Shown: one piece after another, positions 24,501 to 36,500 of the stretch
How positions within the stretch are numbered: the stretch's first letter is position 1
Layout: each line of letters opens with the position of its first letter
Position numbers and translations under genes: made by a program
Notes under the pieces: model-generated
The model's input: the letters and a program-made list of their open reading frames with translations, nothing else
Told to the model about the DNA's origin: nothing
The model's database searches: none
DNA from: Echinarachnius parma
Taxonomy: Eukaryota > Echinodermata > Echinoidea > Clypeasteroida > Echinarachniidae
Reading direction: 5' to 3'
Assembly: GCA_037951105.1 (NCBI GenBank)
Contig: JBAMJV010009462.1
Span: 1-64,000 of the forward strand
Length of the DNA stretch: 64,000 nucleotides

Positions 24501-27500
24501 GATAGTTTCACATGATCACAGCATTGTATGAATCCTTAGCCTCCTTGGATTGTTGGGATGCATCCAGTTTGGATTTCCTTTCATGCGTCTCACTTCCTCG
24601 CTAATGGTCCCACTCATGTACGTTTCGACTTACTCGTGCCCATTTCTGGCTTACATGTACATGTAGATGCTTACAATGAACCCTGGAGAAGTTATCATTC
24701 TTTCTTGGGATTTCTTCACATAATGCCAGTTTTAGCACCTGTAAAGAACTCCTTGGATTGTTGGGATGCATCCAGTTTGCGATTTCCTTTCATGCCCCTC
24801 ACTTTCCACTTGTGGTCTGTATTTCTCCTCAATCATGCCTAATTCTGGCATCAGTAAGTTTCCCCAATGACTAGATGATGTCGATGAAACCAGAAGAATC
24901 ACTATCTCTTCTTGGGATGAGATATTTTGTCTTATTTTGGACACAAGGTTGGAGAGCTCCATGATTATTAAGAACTACATGCAGCCAATTGTGGATTTCC
25001 TATAATTTGTCTCACTTCCCCACTAATAGTCCCACTCATGTGCATTTCTACTCACTCATGCCCAATTCTGACATTTAAAAAAATACTATGATTAGTGACG
25101 ATACACCCAGGAGAATATCTATCTCTGTCTTTCTTGGGATTTCTTCACATGATGCCAGTTTGAGCACAGGGTTAAAGAACTCTTTGGATTGTTGGGATGC
25201 ATCCAGTTTTGGATTTCCTTTCATGCGTCTCACTGTCTCGCTTATGGTCCCACTGACCACTCATGTGCATTTCTCCTCAATCATGCCTAATTCTGGCATC
25301 AGTAAGTTTCCCCAATGACTAGATGCTGTCAATGAAACCAGAAGAATCCCCATCTCTTCTTGGGATGAGATATTTTGTATATTTTGGACACAAGGTTGGA
25401 GAGCTCTATGATTATTGGGAATTAACCAATTGGGCATTTCCTATCATTTGTCTCACTCTCCCTCTAATGGTCGCACTCAAGTGCATTTCTACTCACTCAT
25501 GCCCGATTCTGACATTTAAACAGATACTATGATTAGTGACGATACACCCAGAAGAATATTTATCTCTGTGTTTCTTGGGATTTCTTCACATGATGCAAGT
25601 TTGAGCACAGGGTTAAAGAACTCCTTGGATTGTTGGGATTCATCCAGTTTTGGATTTCCTTTCATGCGTTTCACTTCCTCGCTGATGGTCCCACTCGTGT
25701 GCATTTCTCCTCAATCATGTCTAATTCTGGCATTCTGGCAAGTTTTTTTCCCAATGACTAGATGCTGACAATGAAACCAGACGAATCACCATCTCTTCTT
25801 GGGATGAGATATTTGTAGCCAATTGGGGATTTCCTATAATTTGTCTCACTTCCCCACTAATATTCCAACTCATGTGCATTTCTACTCACTCATGCCCAAT
25901 TCTGACATTTAAACAGATCATACTATGATTTGTGTTAATAAACCCAGGAGAATACCTATCTCTCTCTTTCATGGGATAAGATAGCCTCACATAATGCAAA
26001 TGTGAACTTGCATACATGTATGTAGGGCTATACTGCTCCTCGTATAGTTGGGATCCATCCAGTTTGGGATCTTCTCACTTTCCAACTAATGGTCCCACTC
26101 ATTTCCATTTCTCCAACTCATGTCTAATTCTAGCTTTTGCAACCTCTAAGACCTGGTAGCAACAGTGAACCCAGGATAATTCCTCTTTCCAACTATGTTG
26201 GGAACTAGCCAGTTGTGATTTATATCACATGTTTCACTTCCCCACTCATGTGCATAAATCTCACTCATGTCCAATTCTGGCAATCAAAAGATGCCTAGAG
26301 AAGTGTGTAGGAGGTGAGAATGAACCAATGAGAATTCCTCTCTCTATCTCTCTTTCTCAAGATTATACAGTTTCACACAATGTGAGCACAAATTTGATTT
26401 ATTTTATTTTCCATTTGATATTTGTATGGCATGATGTAATTCACATTCCCTTTAAATGGACAGCAGTTGCAACTAATTTACAGGCACTTGCACACTGTAC
26501 ATGTTAATGTAACATCCGTGACCTTTATTGACCCACACGTAGCTATCGTCACAACACTCGTTAGTTGTTTTAACCTTGGTGAAAGGGGAAATCCCAGCAT
26601 AATGAGTAAAGAGTCATTGTTCACATTTTATATTGTGTACTGATGTAGTGTCAAGTTTCATATTGAACATAAAGCTGATTGTTGCAGTCACTGATTCATT
26701 TCTAGGCCATTAGATATGGCCCCCGTGACCTTTAGTAACCTACACGTACGAAATGTAGGCACCACCACACCGGTGACGTTCATTGCTTCGACCTTGGGCA
26801 ACAGGAAATCCCAGTCTTAGTAACGTGTGGGTTGTCACATTAGACCTTTTGATATATGTGTAGTAACTAGTTGGAAAAGTACAGGTCATGGATTGAAATA
26901 CATGTGCATAATTGCTCTCATGACATTCTGAGTGTTTTATATCAGTCGACTCTAATTACATCCATTGTCAGAACTTTATAACGAATAGTTCAAGGCTTTT
27001 TTCGGTTTCCCCTGATTTATATGCGTTCGCTATAAATCATCACTCATATGCTTTCAAACTAGATTGTACAATTTTGTATTCATCTATAGGTCATATCAAA
27101 TCCCTACAATGTAGTGAATAAATGTTTATTGCATCTTTTTAGTTTTCTTTGTCATGAAAATCTTCCTTAAAAGATGCATTGTGCTAAAAGCAGATTCCAC
27201 CTGATCATGATGCTGTGAACCTGGTGGGCCTTGTATTTATATGTTCATTGCAAAACCTAGTGGGGAACAGACCTTATAATAAGAGAGATGTGAGTCCTTA
27301 CAAGCCAGGCATATTATTGCTATCATTAATTTATAATTACATGAATTTCTTTTAAAACCATATCCAAAACAGTTGATATAGTGGAAATCATCCATAACAT
27401 CAATGTAATACTTGAACTGTAACTAGCATCTTTATGCAGGGTTGGAAGTTGTCCAGAACCAATTTGAGAAGATGTGAGAAAAGTCAGAGGCATCACATGA

Positions 27501-30500
27501 TTCATGTCGAATCATTGAGTCTTGGTGCAGATACTTAGTTTCAAATATCTATCACAGACATGTACACTTTAAAAGTACTTTTTATTTTGATATTATAGTT
27601 CCATGTTCTGTGTAGGGCTGGAACCAATCTGAGAAGATGCGAGGCCTCGATGAGTTAATAGAGAGATGTGAGCCCTCACTCACAAGTTAGACACATCCTG
27701 TCCATAGAGCTTCAGTTCCATACCTTTATTAAAACGACCTGTGTACAAAATGTTATATGGATAATGTTGTAATTACTGTTATTTTTAAATCACTATTATT
27801 TCATCCCTAATGTAGGGCTGGAACCAATCTGAGAAGATGCGAGGCCTTGATGAGTTAATAGAGAGATGTGAGCCCTCATAGGTCAGACACATCATGCCCA
27901 TGTGTTACATACCGTTATTAAAACGACCTGTGTACAAAATGTTATATGAATAATGTTATAATTACTGTTATTTTTAAATCACTATTATTTCATCCATAAT
28001 GTAGGGCTGGAACCAATCTGAGAAGATGAGAGGCCTCGATGAGTTAATAGAGAGATGTGAGCCCTCACAGGTCAGACACATCATGTCCATCATCGAGCCG
28101 CAGTTCCAGAGGGACTTCATCTCATTACTGCCACGAGAGGTAAGACAAAAATTATGGGATCCTTCACAAAAGTTTAACTTAACATTTTAAGTTATTAACT
28201 TATTATGTAATAAAATAAGTGTTGTGTGACCTTTTAAAATCATATCTAAAACAGTTTATATAGTGGAAATTATCCTTAAAGTTTAACTTTAAAAGTTTAA
28301 GTTAAACGTATTATGTAATTAAATAAGAGTTGTATAAAGCCTAGCTTCCATAATAAGGTTAAACTTATTATGGTGGGCTATTAGTTGAGCACTATGTAAA
28401 ATTGCTGACATTTGTAAAACACAAAATACAATTATTGTTAAAACTTAAAAGTCTCAAATATTTGCACATATTTTTGCATTTTAGTAAATTGCATGCCAAG
28501 GCTACAAATGGCCTACCATAATTTTCAACTTGAAATCAGCTTGAAACACAACCTACAAGCAAAAAGTTTTTCCTGGAAATCTGGCACCAACAACTAATGC
28601 TAATGAACATACAAGAGAGATTCCAAGTATTTAAGTATACTGTCTAGGATCAGGTTAAACAATTAGCTTTAATTTCCAGTTCACTACGCAAGTAGTGCAC
28701 ATAACTTATCTTAGTGAAACCGATCTATTGTCAGCTCTGTCATTCATGGTTATTTTTTAGAGTGGGAATGGATCATAGGGATGGGAGGGGATGAGTAATG
28801 TATTAAATTAGAGAAAAGATATGAAGTTACATCATAGAATGTTGTTGCCATGAAAATATGTAAAGCAAAACAACATTCTGCTAGGATCTGACAAATTTAG
28901 GCCCTATATTGACTCTCATCCTAAACAACATTTGTAAAATTGTATACAAACAATTTATTATAATACGTGCGGTTTACGGGTACACCATGTGAGATGGGTG
29001 GATTGATAAGTCCTGAAAAGGACTATGGTAGTCCTAGAAAGGACTGTTGGTGTAGTTCTGAAAAGAACTGTTGGTATTCTTTCTAGGAGAGTTCTTAAAA
29101 GAACTGTTTGTAGTCCTAGAAAGGACTGTTGGTAGTCCTATAAAGGACTGTTGGTAGTCCTATAAAGGACTGTTGGTAGTCCTATAAAGGACTGTTGGGA
29201 TAGTCCTGAAAAAGACTGTTGGTATTCTTTCTAGGAGAGTCCTAAAAAAGGACAATTGGTAGTCCTAGAAAGGACTGTTGTTAGTCCTAGAAAGGACTGT
29301 TGGGATATTCCTGAAAAGGACTGTTGGTATTCTTTCTAGGAGAGTCCTAAAAAGGACAATTGGTAGTCCTAGAAAGGACTGTTGATAGTCCTAGAAAGGA
29401 CTGTGGTAGTGCGAGGAGAGGGTGGATGGTAGGAGGGACTCGACGTTTCGAATAGGTTGACAATTTATTGCATACATTTTGAGGAGCTGTCATGGTTAAT
29501 AAAAGTAATTTACTATGATGAATGATGAATGTCTCTCGCTAAAGCAATAAGTACAGTACAACTCAATCAATGCAGGAAATCATAGTGGGGGTTACATGTA
29601 CTTGGCAAGTAATGTTATATTAGTGTGATGATTTACAGATCACTCTGAAATGAGACGTTGCTTAGACCGATATAAAGATTATTAATGACAAATTGGGACT
29701 GTCGAAAAGCTGGCTTATTTCCAAGATTGCTTGGATTAAGAGTATTATGTAATTTAATGCTTGTAGCTGTTTCCGTTTAGGTGATTAAGAACATTCATGT
29801 GAATTAATCATGACTTCTGCAGTGAGTGGTCACCTATTTTGACCAATGATTAAATACAGAGGAAAGGGGAAAATGTTGCCATCTGCGAAGAATAAGGAAC
29901 AATAAGGAAAGAAATATCAAACTTATAAATATCAAAGTTAGAGCCATTGTGTAATCTGCACTTTTGTGTAGAGACTAGAGAGGCTTATAGAGAATGAAAT
30001 TGAAGAAGTATGATATTTATATATTTGCTTTTTGTATCCACTACAGCTTGCTCAGTTACTTAACTCTAAAAGTGCCAGGGATTTAAATGCTCTATGGCAT
30101 TTGTGTGTATTGTAACTCGCAAAAATGCAAGATTGGCTCTCAAGGAGTTGATTGTACTTTTCACACTCTACTATACTGTTGTGTGAACACTTTCTTTACT
30201 TTCAACATTCATTGTCTTTTATATCATTGCTTTGTTAAAGCCCAATACCAGTTTTGGGAAAGTACATGTAGCCGAAAACATCTATATTGATCAATATTGT
30301 TGAATAAGTATTTAAGTAGGGATTGTGTGGTAAAATCCGAACCTAAGCATCGTTAAATACAGAAATATCGGAAGAAATCCAATACCCGCCCATTCGCACC
30401 TGTCCGCGCCGCTAGCGCTGGGCTGGAGATATCGACAAGCTGGGGACAAGCCCGTATAGCGAACACCTCGTGTACTCGCACGCGGTCATTTGCACGTACT

Positions 30501-33500
30501 GTAGCGTATGCGCGATTCCGCATTGGCAGTATCAATCCGCAGTAGATCAATTTATAATTTTGCAGATATATCAATTAGTAGGCGGTTTCTTGGCCAAATT
30601 TGTATAATCCTATATTAGTAAAATTATATTCTTTCACATGGTTGGTAATAAGAGCGTACATTTCATTTTTAGGGGGTGGGGCGTTTCCCACTACTGTCAT
30701 TCACCTTTAACTGAATTCTTTTTAATCTATTGATTTTATCAGTCTTTGAACATTCAAGAGTTAATTGCAATTTCATTTAATTCGACAGAGCAGGAAATCA
30801 GTCCGGATATTGAGGAATGTTATCAAGGGTATAAACTTGATGTTATGTAACAAACTAATTCATTGATAGTGCTATCCAATCTAGGACAAATCATGAAAAC
30901 AAAAATTCTCTTTGGCTTGTGTTCAGTAAGGGTGTTCTAAGGAGAGCAGGCGAACAGCAATGGGTGATATTGCTCCCAGTGGTCATTCATGCCCCCTATC
31001 CCAAGGATATACTTTACATGTAACTAATTTATTGATTGATAGTGGAAATGAGGATGGTTAGTAGTTGGTTTAAATCTTGGCCTTTGATTTAGCAGGGGAA
31101 AACACAAACAGGAAACAGTAAACAGACAACAGGCAATTGTGCTGTGATATGCGGCAAGCCAACATTTCCTTGTTGTGCGTGCCAAAAATTGTATGTGCCA
31201 GAAATGCGCATACATGTACTTTGTTACGAAGAGGAACAAACAATATCAAGTGCACCTGAATGGAGACTTCCTTATTGACAGTTGTCTAGATTGCTATGCA
31301 TGAAAACTCCTACTGTTTATTTTTTCTAGGAAATATGGTGTTTGAATAAATTTAATTAGAACTATTAATTCATTTTGAAAAAAAATAAAGAAAAATATTA
31401 TCTTATTGTCTAAATATATTAGTTTATGAACATGTTCTCTCTCTTTCTTTGTCTTGTTTTCATAGTTTGTTCATAAATTAATTAATTGATCAATTATTTA
31501 ATGGATTAATAAATTGGTAGATTCATCAACCAATTCCTGAATTGTATTTCTTATGGTTGGGTTCACTGTTTATGTGCTGCCTGTCATTGCTATTAATTCA
31601 ATTGTTTAATCAATTGATTTATTAAATTTGTTCTTCTAGTTGGCCCTGAATGTACTGTCTGTCCTTGAGCCAAGGGATTGGCTTACATGAGCGCAGACCT
31701 GTCACTACTGGTACATCCTTTGCGAGGATAGTGTCCTCTGAAAGTAGTTTTATTCATGATATTATGTAGTAATTAAATGAATCAATACATTTATTTGTAT
31801 ACAAATTTATTCCTCCAGTTTAATTTATGAGTTTATTGGTCAATCATTTAATTAATCCATCAATTGATTTCTATGCAAATTAATTCTTCCAGTTGGCCCT
31901 GTACGTACTGTACTGTCTTTCCTTGAGCCGAGGGATTTACTTTGAGCAGCGCAGACCTGCCACTACTGGCGCATCCTCTGCGAGGATAACCTTCCTCTGA
32001 AAGAAGCTTCATTTATGATTTAAATGATTAGTCAGTAACTTAATTAATGGATCAATTGATTTGTTTACAAATTTATTCTTCCAGTTGGCCCTGTACGTAC
32101 TGTCTTTCCTTGAGCCGAGGGATTTACTTCGAGCAGCGCAGACCTGCCACTACTGGCGCATCCTCTGTGAGGATAACCTCCTCTGGAAGGAGAAATGTCG
32201 GGAGGCGGGCATCGAGGAGCTGAACGGTAAACAGACCAAGAGGCGGTCCTACTCCGGGACGCCACGCAGCCCCTGGAAGAGCATGTACCTCAGGCAGCAC
32301 CAGATCCAGTACAACTGGAGGTTTGGGGACCTCAAGGAATCAAAGGTAAGACAATCAGAGTGAGATGTGACATAGAATGGCAGCTTTCTCTTAATTATGT
32401 TAAAGAAGCTAGTTTAGGAACATGTTGCAATTATTTGTTGAATATAATGTTATGTACATCAGTCAGCATCATATACAGTACAACTGGAGGTTTGGGGAGC
32501 TCAAAGAGTCAAAGGTAAGACGGTCTTGTCAGTTGATTTTTACTTAGTATGGCATCTTTATCTGTATCTATTGTCATTGAAGGAACTTGTACTTACTGGA
32601 TAATGGTCTGAGCTTAGTCAGCCGTTCAGATGACATCATTCAGTATCGGAAATGTTTAATCTTAAAGGCAATTGAGTCCATGTGATCACCTGTCTGTGCT
32701 TCAATTGTCAGAGGATAGTCACTTGGTCAAAATAGGACATGTCTAAGATTTGACAAATTTGCCTTCAATATTGATTTAACTGTTTACTAATAATACTGTT
32801 TCCTATCATATTTTAGGCTCTGAAAGGCCACGATGACCATGTCATCACCTGTTTACAGTTCAATGGTCAGAGAATAGTCAGTGGGTCAGATGACAACACA
32901 CTCAAGGTCTGGTCAGTGCTCACAGGGAAGGTAAGAGAACAGTCTTTGACCGTTTGCTTGTACCAGTTGGGTGCTTCATGAAAGATATCATTTTGGGATT
33001 ACGTTATCACTTAGTCAATGGGTTAAAGTACAAGCTAAGATGCTTGAAGGAAAGGCCAGAGTTTGCCATAAAATAGCATTAAGGGAGGCTCGGAGACAAG
33101 AAGTTTGAATAGTCGTGATAATGGGGTTGGAAATAAGAACTGGATATATATCGTGAAATAATTTGAGGGAATAATATTGAAAGGTATTATTTCAAACTAA
33201 GCTGAGAAAAGGAAATCGAATAGTAAGAATCATGTGTATTGGGACATTATTCTACTGGAAACACAAGAAAACAAAAGCACCAGGTTAAAATTGGGATAAA
33301 AGTACAGTAAAAAAAATCAACATTGATTTGTTTCAGAAATTTTATAAAAAAGAAAAACAGAAGCTGTATTAATAAACATAAGCAGATGTAAACTTTGAAA
33401 TGTTTCAGTCAAAAATGTATTATTTAGTTATTGTGAAGCTTCTAATGAGAAACTAGTGTTACCCAAACTTTGTTCAGTTTCAGTCATTTATTGCGTTATG

Positions 33501-36500
33501 AGCCACAGGTTTAAATTTTATTTTTGTTCTATATCCATGCAGTGTCTGAGAACATTGGTCGGTCATACGGGAGGCGTCTGGTCATCTCAGATGAACAACA
33601 ACATCGTCATCAGTGGGTCAACAGACCGGACATTGAAGGTGTGGAACGCAGACACTGGTCACTGCATTCACACGCTCTACGGCCACACATCAACGGTTAG
33701 ATGCATGCACTTACATGGAAACAAGTAAGTTTTATTTTAAGTTTCTCTGCATATTTTAAGAATCATAGTTGTGATTGATGGAATCTAAGGGACTAAGAAT
33801 ATGAATGTCATGAAAAATAAATTAACTTTTCATGTTATTACATCACCAACTTCTTTTGCAATTAAAATGTTCATTCTAAGGGATTCTAAGGCTTTTGAGA
33901 TCTGGATCATTTAACCCGTTCCCTTCGAGATTCTGATATCTCCATAGACTTTGTACAAAACCCACCCGGATCCCGTAGTCAAGGGGTTAATTCACTAGTT
34001 TTTGTATTTTTTTATATTTTGAAACAAAAATTGAGAATACTTGTAAAATATCTGGATGTCTATTGATATCTCAAAGGATATTCAAATAGGGGATACTGAC
34101 AAAAGGTCTCTGATTTGGTTCATGGGGAAGCCCAATTTTTATGAAATCACAAATAGTATAAAATCTCTGACTTTGTCCTTGATTGTAGTGTTGTTAGCAG
34201 GTCAAGAGATGCAACTTTAGGTCTGTGGGACATTGAGACAGGTCAGTGCCCGCATTGTTTTGAAATAACCTTTGACCCTTTTATATTTGAAGGGTTGTGA
34301 GCATGTCAAGAGATGTGACATTACTTCTGTGGGACATTGAAACTGGTATGTTTTGATGTAACCATTGACCTTTCTTGTTCGTAGGGTTGTCAGCGGGTCA
34401 AGAGATGCAACGTTACGTCTGTGGGACATAGAGACCGGTCAGTGCCTGCATGTTCTGATGGGTCACGTAGCGGCAGTAAGGTGCGTCCAGTACGATGGCC
34501 GGAGGGTGGTCAGCGGAGCCTATGACTACACGGTCAAGGTGTGGAACCCGGAGACGGAAGAGTGTCTACACACACTGCAGGGACACACAAACAGAGTCTA
34601 TTCTCTTCAGGTAATAATCACAAGAATTGGCTAAATCAGCTTGTGTTAAAGTTTTAGATTCTTTGACTCCAGTATATGTTTAGCCTCCAGTGGTCCTTGA
34701 GTGTTTTTCAGGTGTGTAGATTAGTGTAAGATCCTATGATTCTGGTAACATTTTAAGCCTCTAATGGCCCTTCCAAGTGCTTTTTTGTGTCAGCTTCAGG
34801 GGGCGCTGAACCCTCTGCCCCCTGAACCCCCGTTCAAAATGTTGGCAGGTATGACCTTGTCAGTTTGAGTTCTGAATCTTCTCCTAAGCGACCATGCGCC
34901 TTGGTTACTTAATACATTCATGATAAGTCCATCGCAGAATGAACACTTTTATTGATGATTGTGAAAATGATAGGTCTCAGTTTATACCAATTAAGTTTCC
35001 AATCATGTTTTGTATGGAGAGTCCAAAGAATTACATTAACAATTTCTTCTTTTTTGTGGAATAATTATATTTCAATTGAGTAATAAAATAAAATTATTTT
35101 GACTGCATAATTAGTTGTGCCCATATGTAATGAGTCGCTCCCTATTCATTTATTAATCTGAGAATCAGTATAGAAGCAATCTTTCAAAACCTTACATACC
35201 ATCTAATTTTTACAACCTATCATGTCTCTATTTGCAGTTTGACAGTACACACATAGACACTAGTTAGTGGTCTCTGACCAGTGGCGTGGAGCTCAGTAAT
35301 ATTCACAATTAATTTATTTCTGAAACATCTTCATTAAACAATGTATTAATTCCCCACAGTTTGATGGCACACACATGAGTGCTTCCCTGGACACATCTAT
35401 CCATGTGTGGGACCTGCTACATTTGACTCAACAATATTATCATATCAATTAACTTATTTATCAAATACTCTTTTCTGTAATTGCCTTCCCCCCGTAGTTT
35501 GATGGCACGCACATAGTGAGTGGTTCCCTGGACACATCTATCCGTGTGTGGGATGCAGAGACGGGCGAGTGCAAGCACACGCTAATGGGTCACCAGTCAC
35601 TGACGAGCGGGATGGAACTGAAGGATAACATCCTGGTGTCGGGGAACGCTGACTCCACGGTGAAGATCTGGGACATCACGACGGGCCAGTGTTTGCAGAC
35701 GCTACAAGGTGAGCCAAGACTGCTATTGTATAGTCATTGTTAAGCCCTAAGCTATTAAATTAATTGTATAAGGCCCTTTATAAATCAAGTATATTATAAT
35801 CATCATTACTATTATTGCAATAATAGGCTTAGTTTGCTTTTTGGGGTATATGGGGCAATTTTTTTATTTTTGAATGGCATCAATTACCCAAATACATCCT
35901 AGGTACATGATAAGAATCATTCCAAGAATGAATTCAAATTTGTCACAATTTACCAGGAATGTACACCTTTTTATTGTTTGTAATCTTTTAATATCTATTT
36001 TATAACTATTACAGCTTCTATAATGGTTTTAGTAGGCATACTAATGTTAGCAGAACGCCAACAATAAATAGCCAAATTTATGGTAATAGTGTGTTCTTTT
36101 TAAATGGGATGCAAACATTTGTTCAACTTGTGCAGTCATTGGGATTTATATTACCCTTCTCATATCTCCAAGTCAGACATTCTTAGATTATTAAATCATG
36201 GCTGGACTACCCCAATGATTTCGTCTTTATTCATCTATAATTTAACAATCATGTACAATTTTCTTTTATGTGAAAGAAAAAGAAATTGTATCTATGAATT
36301 TAATTAAATTGTTCATTATCTGTCTTTCACTAGGTGCCAACAAGCACCAGAGTGCTGTGACGTGCCTGCAGTTCAACCGCAAGTTTGTCATCACGTGTTC
36401 GGATGACGGCACCGTCAAGCTCTGGGACCTCAACACGGGGGAATTCATCCGCAACCTTGTGACTCTAGACAGCGGGGGTAGCGGCGGGGTCGTGTGGAGG

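Larger units (their letters stand above)
28140..32084 (+). other. FBXW7 intron 5
   Basis: Contains the 22-bp minisatellite (28998-29410), a GC-richer patch at 30380-30530 without recognisable product, and two broken F-box exon copies at the 3' end. Otherwise nothing seen. Confidence 0.6.

Noticed and set aside
24293..25768. Several 60-95 residue frames with similar peptides ([18 protein letters not shown])
   Set aside because: Repeat-unit frames of the 215-bp tandem array, present on both strands and interrupted; not a gene family.
28998..29410. Regular repeats considered as a CRISPR-like array
   Set aside because: Direct tandem units with no unique spacers, in a eukaryotic intron; it is a minisatellite.
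30353..30574. 73-residue minus-strand frame in a GC-richer patch
   Set aside because: No domain, no splice context, inside an FBXW7 intron; could be a repeat, left uncalled.
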